Origin: Rhodeus uyekii
Lineage: Eukaryota; Chordata; Actinopteri; Cypriniformes; Acheilognathidae
Reading direction: 5' to 3'
Assembly: GCA_037043235.1 (NCBI GenBank)
Contig: JAWRVZ010000214.1
Location: 248,001-312,000 of the forward strand
DNA length: 64,000 nucleotides
Part shown: piece after piece, positions 12,891 through 24,259 of the stretch
Position numbering within the stretch: position 1 is the stretch's first letter
How the letters are laid out: each line of letters starts with the position of its first letter
The notes under the pieces: generated by a model
Databases searched by the model: none
Told to the model about the DNA's origin: nothing
Seen by the model: only the letters and a program-made list of their open reading frames with translations
Made by a program: the position numbers and the translations under genes

Positions 12891-15479
12891 GTATATACTA
12901 TAATATTTCTATTTAGCTTCATTTGTTGTTTTAGTAATTTCAGTACTTCTACCTAAACTTATTTTGGTTTTAGTTCGTTATAAATGCAAAATTTTTAATT
13001 TTCATCTAATATCTATATTTTACTTTCAGTTAAAGTTAGGGTAGGCATTTTGTTGTATAAAGACTTTTTGTTGTACTAGTTGAAACTCTCTTCAATATCC
13101 TGATCAATAATCAATAATAGAAGTGTTCTGAGTAATAAAACATGTACTACTACTTCATTCTTCATCTTTTGTGGAAGTCTTAGGACACCAAAATAGTTGT
13201 CCAGTCATTGCATTCGGTCCGAACCTGTCTGTCAACATATATCTTTTCATAAATGAGCCATAATCAAACCGCATTCATCTTTTACAAAAGAATAAGCTTA
13301 TGATGCGTTCAAGTCATGTCGTAACCGTAATTTACGTGACGGCAACCTGTGATGTTGCACCCAGAGCTTTTCATGTCGTTAGACTCTCACTGCAGAAAAT
13401 CTACAAGTAAAAATTAGAAAAAAAAGAAAAAAATTATGAAATTAAACTTCAAATTAAGCTTTTGATCTGCAAATGAGGTGAGAAAATTCTACTTGATAAG
13501 ACATATTAAAACAAGAACAAAGATAATCACATTTAGATATAACTCGGTTCAAGTGTGCAAATGTTTTGAAACCAATGCAAAAAACAGTAAAATCAAGCTT
13601 CTTTTTTATTTTTATTTTCTTATTTGTGGTTGGTTTTAAATAAATCTAAAGTACATTGGAACATAATATAAAAAATGTGACCGAATGTGCTAAAAAAAGA
13701 AAGAATCATTGTGCTCTTAAAATAAGAATATATGTCTTGAAATTTCTGATTTCAGAACGGATGGTGACAAAACATACCATATATACCAAGTTCTATTTTT
13801 TCAAAACAAGAAAAATACTCTTTTACTTTTAGTTCTAGGCTAGTTAATTTATCTTAGAAGGGAAAACCAAAATGTATTGCCCTTTTTCAAGATTTTTTGA
13901 ATGAATCTTTAGCAGTCATGTGGTACAAGATCTCTTTAATTTGTTTGCTATTTAATGTTATATGTTTCGAGGTAATTTTCCGTCGTCTCTTTCGAATATA
14001 AGCTGTCTGCATTGCATTCATGTGTTTTGAAGGAGGAGTGGCTATGAAGGGAGGGTAGATTTTCTGTTTTCAAAGCTAACTTGCTATATCCATCTTGAAC
14101 ACCAGATCAGAAAATACTTGAAAATGTCAAGAGTTGCAACACCAGCATTCAGCAGAGGACTAGACATGTTGCCTGTGAAGGGGCGTCTGAACCAGACACC
14201 ATTATCTTCGAGAAAATTAACAGATACAAACACGTCGATTGACCTTTTGATTGAAAAGAAGAAAAAAAAAGCATTCCAATGCCAGTAAGACTTGTTGAAT
14301 GCAAATTAACAGGCACTTCAGGCAATAGAGAAATGTGTTAGGGCTTTTTAGCATTTTGGGTGGATGACGCATAACGGATTTGCTTGTTTTTCATCGACAA
14401 TGTTTTTTTTTTAAATCTCCCACAGTCTATAATGTCACAGTCTCTCAGTTCAAGGATCTTTTTATAAATAAGGATTCAAAACCAAGTAAGCTCCCTGCCT
14501 GAACTGCGTTTAGTTATCATAGACACATTTAAATAATTAATGCTTTCTAGGTAGGCATCTCAAAAGTACTGTGGTGTTACACTGGTCAATGAATTTAGAT
14601 GGTAATACAGAGGTACTGATTGAACGCCATGGTTTTTACATGGTGCTATAAAAATATACCATGGTAGAAATAGTTAAATGAAAATGCCTCATAAAAGATG
14701 ATATTTCATAATGTAGATCCCTGTTGGTTAGTCAGCTACTGGTTTGTAACAACACTGTCTGTTGAAAGAAAACCGCTTACTGAGAACCTGCATAATTCTT
14801 AGGTAATTGGTGGAGCATAGGCGTATTTGCACCACAAAAGCTTCTGCAGTTTCACATCGAAGATGTGGAGGATGTAAGCATAGCAATTGTGTTTCTTTTC
14901 AAGCGATCGCTGTCGTTGCTCTGTCAAGAGTGATGAAAGCGGCTCTCTCAACGTCAATAATGCATCGGCACAAATGCACTTGCTGCTAATGGCTTTCACT
15001 GTCCCAAAAATGTGCTGAAAAATCCCTCAGCTAAAAATAACCCTGCAGGGATGAAGCATAGATTTAAATGTAAAGAACGGGGGAACGAAAGGAGAAAAAC
15101 AGAGAAAGCGAGAATCTGGTACTGATTAGAAAGAGAAATGTTGTGTGTTTTCAAAGTTGTAGAAAGTATATCTTGTTCGTTGTTTGTTCACTAAAATAAC
15201 TTTGTAATTCCATGTTTTTTGGGGACATTTACTCTGGGATTAATGTGTTTTTCTGACATTTACCTTGGTTATGTCATATTTCTTTGTACCATTACAATGG
15301 TCATGTCATACTATTTATTTCTGAAATTAACAGTTGTAATATCATTTGGATTTTGATTAATTTGCAGTGTTTCTATCGTATGTTAACTTTGAAATGTATA
15401 TTAATATCAATACCCTGATCTTTCCACTTGTCTGTGAGTGTAATCATAGTGCTGTAAACTCTATCTGTCAGTCACGTAA
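12891..15479. other. non-coding sequence upstream of the candidate promoter
   Basis: No exon seen. 14555-14670 has ACCATGGTA-like words; 13300-13390 (ATGCGTTCAAGTCATGTCG onward) resembles a transposon end but was not resolved. 13390-14000 is A-rich. Confidence 0.4.
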
Positions 15480-15780
15480 GTTCCCACCTCCTTGTTGTCA
15501 TGGAGACAAAGCCAAACCTCTGTGTTTCCATCCTCACCAGGCTGAGCCAATCCAATTAGCCAGTGTAAGATCGGTCATGGATTGGTCAGGTCTATGAGCG
15601 GTGCTCTGAGCTCAGCTGCTCGCTGCTGTTGGTGAGCTGCGTTCAGCTGGTGCCCGTCTGCTGCCTCTCATTACACACTGATCTGTTTCTGCAGTCTCTC
15701 TGTTTACTGTCTCTCTCTGCCATCGGCTCTACCTGCCTCAGAAAGCAAACGAACAACGCTGCGCAAAGTTTTAAATGGAG
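15480..15780 (+). promoter_or_regulatory. candidate promoter of the short arhgef17 transcript
   Basis: The block carries an X-box-like palindrome (GTTGTCATGGAGAC, 15494-15507), two tandem CCAAT boxes (15547-15551 and 15552-15556), an inverted one (ATTGG, 15581-15585), then CTG/CTC-rich leader-like DNA without a TATA box, about 200-500 bp before the exon at 15994. NF-Y (CCAAT) and RFX sites co-occur in many TATA-less promoters. The inference is positional and motif-based only. Confidence 0.35.
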
Positions 15781-15876
15781 ATGAAACGCATTCCCCTTCC
15801 AACTTTGGATTTTTATAGTTTTGGATTGAACCCTGAGTTGTTTTTTTGCAAATTGTTCCTTATGGAAGGGTTCTGA
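15775..15876 (+). CDS. upstream ORF in the presumed 5' leader
   Basis: ATG GAG ATG at 15775 opens a 33-codon ORF ending TGA at 15874-15876, in the same frame as the main ATG at 15994. If transcription starts upstream of it, it is a uORF that would have to be bypassed or reinitiated past. Whether the leader is transcribed cannot be told from sequence. Confidence 0.25.
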   Translation: MEMKRIPLPTLDFYSFGLNPELFFCKLFLMEGF

Positions 15877-15993
15877 CTCTCAAACGCCTGTTGCTGCGTA
15901 TCTCCTAGTGGAGGTGATCGAGCTGTTGGGTGGGGGGGGCTTGGGGTGGGGGTGTCGATCGCAGTCACCTGCGGGGCGAGGGACGCGTGTCGC

Positions 15994-16179
15994 ATGCTGC
16001 AGATGGTACGGACCCTCGCCCAGTTCACCATCGCCTTGGAGGAGATGCAGGAGAGTGGAGAGAGCCCCAGTGATGATGGAGGAGGAGGGCCGGGTGAAGA
16101 GGTGGACAGGTCTGGCGCTGTCGAGCCCAATGGAAACAGGGTTGGGGGAGGTGTGGGTGCCCCTCAGACCAATGCTGAG
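15994..16179 (+). CDS. arhgef17: arhgef17 exon 1 in this window (candidate first coding exon of a short isoform)
   Basis: Sixty-two codons open from the ATG at 15994 to a clean donor (GAG|GTACGA) that ends on a codon boundary, matching the phase-0 start of the DH exon at 27223. The peptide begins MLQMVRTLAQFTIALEEM and then becomes Gly/Ser/Asp rich. The frame is also open upstream to 15877, and an AG at 15907-15908 could serve as an acceptor, so this may instead be an internal exon joined to a distant large exon 1. The Kozak context of the first ATG is poor; the next ATG at 16003 has G at +4. The CpG-richer, promoter-like DNA just upstream favours an alternative first exon. Role of the encoded segment is unknown. 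Confidence 0.55.
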
Positions 16180-19100
16180 GTACGACCTTTACAGAAGAGA
16201 CCACTGGTCATTGTTGTAGTCTGAACTTGTTATCGTGTTTGTTGTTTTAATTGTGAGAGAGCAACTATTTTTTTGAACTTCATCGTAAAGGTCTTTTACC
16301 CACTGTTTACTCATCTTTCCTTTTCTTTTGCCTTTTCCAGTTTGTGTTCTTCTATGACTGTCAGTATATAGGTTGTTGTATGGACAGACAGACAGGTCGG
16401 TGGGTTTATGGATGGATCATCATTTCCTTTAAATGCCTTTTTCGCTTAGTATTTTTCTTTCGACTGTCAGTGTAGGTTGGTAAATGGATGGACGGACGGA
16501 TGGATGGATAGATGATTGGATGTATGGACAGACAGGTTGGTGGAGGGATGGATGGACGGACAGACAGGTCTGTAGGCAGTGAATGACAGACCTAGAGTAA
16601 TAGACAGACAGAGAACTTCATTTTCTTTCATCCACTCTACTGTTTTCAGTGTTGTGTCGTCTGTAAGTTCATGTCTCTCTCTCTCTTTCTCTGTCTCTCG
16701 CTCTGTCTCTCCTGCAGCAGGTTATTCTCCTCTCACCCTTAATAGAATTAGAGCAACTAAAAAGGCTGCTTGAATCATGAGATTAGGCAGAGAGACCACC
16801 ATCTTATGCTCTGTACTTGTTCACATGCATGTGTGTGTTAAACCCTCCACCCTCCCTCACTCCATTGACTTGACACAGCTGAGAGGAGTGTCTTTGGATT
16901 ATGTCCAGACACTGAGGGGATTTATCTGTCTGCAGTGACCCTGTGGGCGTCTGTCTTAAGACTGTCTTACACCTCCTCGCAAATGGCACATGTAAACAGG
17001 TTCATCGCTGACTGGTGTGTCTGCGAGATGATTGGTTCATTTTTGATTCCGCCGCAACCATTAACGTTTGTTTTTCCATGCTCTTGTATATTAATGCTGT
17101 TTTTATTTTCCATCTCCTCTTCTTTTTGCTCATTTTTGGCTTTGTTTTAGTCTGCTATGCTCTTTCTCAGTGTGTTTATTGCTTGTGAATGTTCTACTCC
17201 AGCTAGAAATAGCCAACTGGCTGTGATCCCATGACCTGTTTTTGTAAAGGCCAGGCAGAGCTGGCATTGAGCGTGTGGTACCGACTGAAGTACAAAGTTT
17301 TTTCATTCAAACAACATATAGAATGTGCGCTTCAGTTTAATAAGATATCCTAATATAGAGACATTTAATTGAGACGGTTGACTGTGATTGAAAATTATGC
17401 CAGATAGAAACGTAAGAACATGGATGGTGTGCTTGCCGGTGCAAAACTCTACACTACAATGCCTGTGCATGGCTATAATTGCTAGGGTGTTCTATAAATG
17501 GTTATTAGTATGTTGCTGGATGGTTTTTATCTGCTTGCTGGGGTGTTCTTGATGGTTAAATGTCTGCTATTTTGTAGATATGACTCAAGTCCCTCCGGAA
17601 ATGTAAGTTCAGGAGATTTTTTTCACCCAGTTATTTTTGCCAGATGAAAATTGAAAGTCTGACTGCTTAGAAATGCAATGGCACATGGTACTTTTATGTC
17701 TGTTCAGTGGAGACAGTGTGTGAATCATTGGGCTTTGTTGCATGTATTGCTTGAGACTTGCCCCACTTGTTGAGATAAACATAGACATATATCTGTCACG
17801 TGAGTACAGTTACAATATTGCGAGATTTTCATTGTTCTGGTCTTTTGAAAATAGCCATAGCGACCCCTGATCTGTATGTAACGTGGAAGGATCTCAATAA
17901 TATAAAACGCTCCTGATATTAAACTAACAGTTACATAAGATTCATATAAAGCATATTTTGTTACTTTTTGGAGCTTGGAAAGCTTCAGTTTGAGCAGATG
18001 TTTTATACCAGAGCTCATTTTGCAGCACATTCATCATCTGGCTCATATCGCAATCTCACACATATTCTCACATAACTTTCATCTTCAAGATCTTCAAAAT
18101 CAATATTTTGATAGCTGACAGCTTCTTCACCAGATCCACCATCAAATGACAGTGACATTAATATTTGATTACATTCAATACTTGTTCTGCGGTAAATCGC
18201 TGAGCTATTTCAAATTCTGCTGATGATACTTCCTTTGTTTTCTGCCTGCGGTAACTATGAGTGAAACGTCACTTCATCATTGTGTATTGACTTGCACTTA
18301 TTCAGTCATCAAAGATTGTTCTGCAGGCAAAATATACTTAAACTGTTACACACCTCAGATCGTTAGTGATATATTGTTTATAATGAATTAAGGAATACTA
18401 AGAAGTATGATGTCTAGCTTTCAAAAATGAATGACGTCGCAGGTCACTAAAGACCAAAGGCATGTGTCTGGATGTTTTTTCTCTTTTGCTTCTTTTGAGA
18501 AATTGGTCATTATTGTTTTGATCAATATTGCAAATGGAAAGTAATCAAATACGTCAACCTGGCAGACAGATGCACGGCTCGATGTGCTTTTGCTGGAGTC
18601 ATTGTTACAGTTGCATAACCCCGTTGAAGAAGCTCTGTAGGATGGTGTTTTTCTTTTTTTCTTTCTGAAAGCCAGTCAATGAAGACTTTTTCCTGGGGAA
18701 GAACTAGAAAAAAACAGAGGGAAGAGCTGGCTTTGAGAGTGTTGAAAGGCTGTGTGATTTTCAGCTCTTGTGATCTAGTTAAGGACACTCATCGCAGGGA
18801 ATGACGACAGTAGAGATCATCTATGGTGTGGAGGGGGCTGAGAACTGATGGCTGGTGCTAGGCAACTAGCTTTGTGCATTTTCAAAGCGTTCTGTTTGCT
18901 CTCTCTCTTTCATTACTTCTAGGGATGTGCTAGACTGCATATTTTTTAATAAAACTGTTGGACAAGTTGGAGGATTTTCTAAATGGCTTGTTAGGCCTGC
19001 AACCAATGATTATTTATTTGATTAATCACATTTAAAGCCCACTTTTCTTTATTTTATTGACACTATTACACATCCTGCCCAATGCTATCCTTCAAACAAA

Positions 19101-22100
19101 CGTACCAATTTGCTATGAAAACACATTTATTGAATATCTCTATGCAATACATTATATGAGTTATAAAACAAAAGGATTGTTTATATATCTGGATTGTAAT
19201 AATAAAGATAATACACAAACTCACTCTTAACAGATTAGAGGGATGTTCTGCTGGAACACACACACCACATTCACTCTTACGGTCATTAGCCTGTAAGTAT
19301 TTAAACATCTTTATGTATTCAATTATGCACTCTTATTCCTTTAGTTGCATGTAGACTTTTGAACCTAAATTTAACGTCCAACAGGTTTTTCAGCAAGATT
19401 AATATTTTTGCTCTGATTATTAATTGTCTCCCTTTCTACGGTGATCACATTTTGTATGTCAGGACGAGCCTTCTTACAAAATGGAAATACTTACATCAAT
19501 CTTTAACTTTTACAGATAAGGATATAACCATAAAATGCATGTTTTGTGACGAGGAAAGATATCTCACACATCAAAAAGGACACACATCTGTCAATGCACA
19601 TGACAGGGCAGGCCATGTTAAATATTACGCTTTTGCATTTGCCTGAAGCTTAAAATAAAGAATGTTTTGGGCAGCTTGAAACGCGCACCTGTCCTGCAAC
19701 AGCTCAGTCTTTTTTTTTCTCAGCTATTTTTAGATGCATTTTGTCCAGTGAAAAGTGTTATTTAGTGCTGTACTTTGACTCGACTGGGGGAAGTCTTTCA
19801 TACGCAACTAATCGATAATGTCATTTTCATTAACGTTTGTTATTGATTTTATTGAATAGTTGGTGCAGCCCCAGATTAGTAGAGATTCATGGGTTGAGAT
19901 GCGTTTTTAAATTGATACATTGTTTTGCAGGCTCTGCCGTTTTGCGTGATTATATGATGTGTGTATATATACATAAATTCAGGAATTAATAAATGTATTT
20001 AAAACAGTGTTTTTCAACCTTTTTTGAGCCAAGGTACATATTTGCATTGAAAAAAATCACAAAGCACACCACCAACCGAAGACGTAAAAAAATGCGCGTC
20101 GCGGACAATTCTATCGCGGACCGAGGGGGGGGGGGTTGGGAGTTGGGAGCGACACTCAGTTGTTGATGGGGGGTGGGGGGGTGTTGGGGCAATACTCAGT
20201 TGTTGACGGTTGACGTCAAAGCTGCTCTCCACCAAAGCTATAGCACCACTGCTGCTTGCAGCCGCTCAAAATATCTTTTTTAGAAAAGTTGCATGAAATT
20301 GAATGATTTTCCACGGCACACCTGACGATCTCTCACAGCACACTGGTTGAAAAACACTGATTTAAAAGAATCGGCTTGAGAAAGGGAAACACTTTTTAAT
20401 TAACTGAACACTGGTCACAGAGAGAGAATACGTTTGTTTATTTGTCTTATTTTTTGATGTTTAATCAGATGTTTAATTATTCATTCAGTTCAGGTTACAA
20501 AGTATTTTACTTGTGTAAAATACACCTTAGTTGTTTTGGATACCAGTATATTATTTTAGGTATTAAAATATCTTTGTTTTGTCTATTTATTTAGTATCTT
20601 ATATTCTTATATTTCTGCTCTGATATTTTCAGGGATTGCAAGAAAAACTACTATATCACCATTTTTTTATGGATTCAATTATATTATATATCAATTAAAC
20701 GGAGGTTAGATTGCCTTAACTAGTACGCCACACCACCTGTTTGAACTGCATCCAGCAGACAAATTCCCATGTAACGCTTGAACGTTCTCCACCCTTCTTT
20801 CATGATTGACTGTGCAGAATTTTATCGTTGTGATTAGCAACCGGTAAGCGTTTTTCAGCAGATCAAAGGGAGGTGATTTGATTACCGATGGTGGATCAAA
20901 TTGCAGATTCCACATGTTCTACTCGAGATGCGGTAAAGGTTCTCTGGTATGTGCGTTTTATCGAAGCCGCAGTGCTTAGCAAAACTAGCATGTTTGGCTA
21001 AAGTGCTGGTGTACCTCAGGCCTCTAGCAGAGCGTGCTTTGGAAGGAAATTAGATCTTCTCATGACTTAAACACACCCTTACTACACTCTGCTAATAAAA
21101 ACCACTCAAACGCTACAGCCAGAACCTCAAACAAAGGTTTACCTCTGCACAATGACCTCAATGCCTGATGAGTGTAAATCAAGTATACATATGGGTATTT
21201 AGAGAAAATACTGTAGATGTTTTCAGATCTGTAGAGCATTTTTGGGGAAGTTTAAAGTGAGTGCTATACTGAAGCTGTGACCTAACGGTTAGCACTTTTA
21301 CTGCCACTCATGTGCTCATGTGGGCAAAACGGGTTTGAATATCTCGCTCTGGCTTGCTTTCATTCATGTCAGATTGCTTTCTTTCAGTCCTCTCAAATCT
21401 GACTGCTGTCCTTGAATAAATTATGAACAAATCAGTTCTGGTGTAATAGATTAGTCATCATTCTACTTGGAACATAAGGTTAAGTTTTTTTTTCATGGTT
21501 GCTTCCATAGACATAATTAGCGTAGTGAACTGTCACACAGTACACAGGAAATTCTTATTTTGTTTAGATGCGTGTGTTGGTGAGTGTGCAAGTGGTTTGT
21601 TATTAGTTTGTGTTGTATTTTTATCGTGTATAGGTCAAATTTGCTTAGGGGTAATTAAATGTAATAAATCATGTAAAAATAAATAATCTTTTACTGGGAA
21701 ATTAAACATTTTATCAAAATTTATCTTTCAAACAACTGAGATGATGATCAAACTCATTTTTAAGATCACTCATTTAACAGTCTGACTATTATTAATCATC
21801 ATCACCATAATTATGCACAAAAAAAAGAACAGTCAAGAAAAGAAAATTATTGAAAAATTAAGTCAAAACCAACACATGTTGAACAATGTTCACTAACCTG
21901 GCGGAGTTTTTAAATTGCCTATATTTAACGAAACATCTCTCTTGTTTTTTTGGTTCTAGAAATAGTCATTGTTTATGCGTTTTCATGGTCCATCTCATGT
22001 TTATGCATCTCAACATGTTCGACACATGAGCTGCAATAAACATTTGCTTATTAGAGAAAAAGAAATTTCCAAGAAATGCATTTGGAGGTTCCTGCATTCA

Positions 22101-24185
22101 TTATATGATTTTATTATAATAATGCTGCCCCATAATGCAACAGAAGAACATCTATGGGATGGGTGCACAAGGCACCTTTTGTCATTTATGTAAGCCAAAT
22201 GGCAAGAATGTTCCTGCCTTTTGTTGATGTTTAAATGAATTAGATTCATGCAGTTATAAAACTGCGGTTTGACTTTGGGATGTTGTGTGTGGGACTGTTG
22301 TGACCAATGTAATCACATTAAGATTATTTGAGGCATAAAGAAAATGTTTAATGGACTTTGTGTGTTTGTGAGTTTATTGTACTGCTGACATGCATGTAGT
22401 TCTACTGAAAGAGGATTTCAAACTCTAATTTGCCAAAAAATTACTGCTTTTTGTATTTTGGTATTCATTGTCGGTAGATCTAGTTAGTTCTATCTATATT
22501 TTATCTATCTTTATATTTCCATCAAACAGTTGTACTTAATTTACATTTTTGTACAATCACCGGTTATTTAAAGTTTATTTTGTATAGTTTGTAACAGTAG
22601 AGCATGGCGCTTGCGAAGGTTATGGGTTCGATTGTAAATGGTTTTTATACATTTATTAGTGCACGTTTATAGTTTTTGTTTCGGTCTCAATAATCGTTTT
22701 AATACATTAACCTTTCCACTGCGCATTCCTGTTACTGAATGTCACGGCGTTTCTGTCTCATCAGGGCATTTCATAAATACTCTTTTGGGACGTCTTTAAC
22801 GGCTGCCACACATGCTGTTGGAGCTGCTGGGCGCATTTCTGGCCCCCTGATGAGACCCCAGAGAGCATTTTCATCTAAATGCAGTTTAAATGCGTTTTTA
22901 TTACCAATATATTTAGGACCGAGATCAGGCAAAGGCTCAATAATCTCGTAAGATACCTTGGAGCGTATACGGGAGTCCATGTGCTCGTCCTGCGTGTGGC
23001 AGTTTGATTTGTCTTGAGGGGAAAAGTAACTAGATTCAGTGGCGGACTGCTTGGAAACCACTTTAAACCGGTTCAGAGTGAGTCGGTTTAGAGCAACCCA
23101 ACAGCAGGTCAGCAGGTTTGTTTAGTGCAATAAAGAGCCGGACGTGTTGGCCAAGAGCGCATGCTGGTTAGTACAGTCTGTCAAACCGCCTGCTCTTTAT
23201 GGGAGAAAAATGAACTGGATGGCATGAGCATAAATCTGTGATACAAGCACACATTTCTGTCTTTCTGTGATGCCTTGTATATTTAAACTATATAAGTAAA
23301 TACCATTGTAAATGTTTTAGTTTAGTCTGTGTATTATCTTTCATAAATTATATGATGGTGAAATAACAACCTTATGTATTAAAATACAAGGTTAGAAAAA
23401 AATAAAACATAAAACTTTTACTTCTTTTAGCCCCAGAAATTGAGAAAACATTGATATATTGAGGTGATACTGGCTTTGGGCCTTCATTCTCCATGCTTAT
23501 AATGATGCCGTTAAATAAATATTTAAAATAAACTGTGTTTATGTTGTTTTTACATTCATTTGGAGATTCGATTGGAAATTATGCAGTACAATATAAAAAT
23601 ATTAAACATTTTAATGACTGGTGTGATTAATCAATTTAATGTGATTTAATTTTGTTCTCTATTTTTTATTGATTGGCAGCACTTATGGAAACTAATACAC
23701 TGTCCGCCCCCCAAAAAAATTCACTGTTTGGATTTAAATAGGCAAATGCTTCAAATTTAATGATTGGAACAGTATTGCACAGATTATTATGTTTCTAGTT
23801 TGTTATATGTTTGGCAACAGTTCTTCTAACCCTAATGGATGGAGTGTGTTAGTTTTTATTTCTTAAACAACCATGTAGGAAGACACAGCATGGCCGTATT
23901 CCAGGATGACATTGTCAAGATTCATCAACTGTGAAAAAATGGTTGGAATGAATAATCATTTTCACACATTTATTGGCATATGTGCAATACCAATTATAAT
24001 TTTTGGCCAATTATAATTTTTATTTATTTATCAGTGTCCTGAGTAAGCGGTTTCACAAAAATCTATATATTTGCTTGGCCAAAAAAATTGCCACTGTTTT
24101 GATTTAAATAGTCAAATGCTTAAAAGCCTAAGATTGGATCATTATTGCAGTGATTCAATATGAATATTCTTACATGTTTATTCTA

Positions 24186-24259
<74 letters not shown>

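Noticed and set aside
15908..16219. Alternative frame ORF of 103 codons over exon 1
   Set aside because: Its frame does not join exon 2 in phase; the frame of the ATG at 15994 does.
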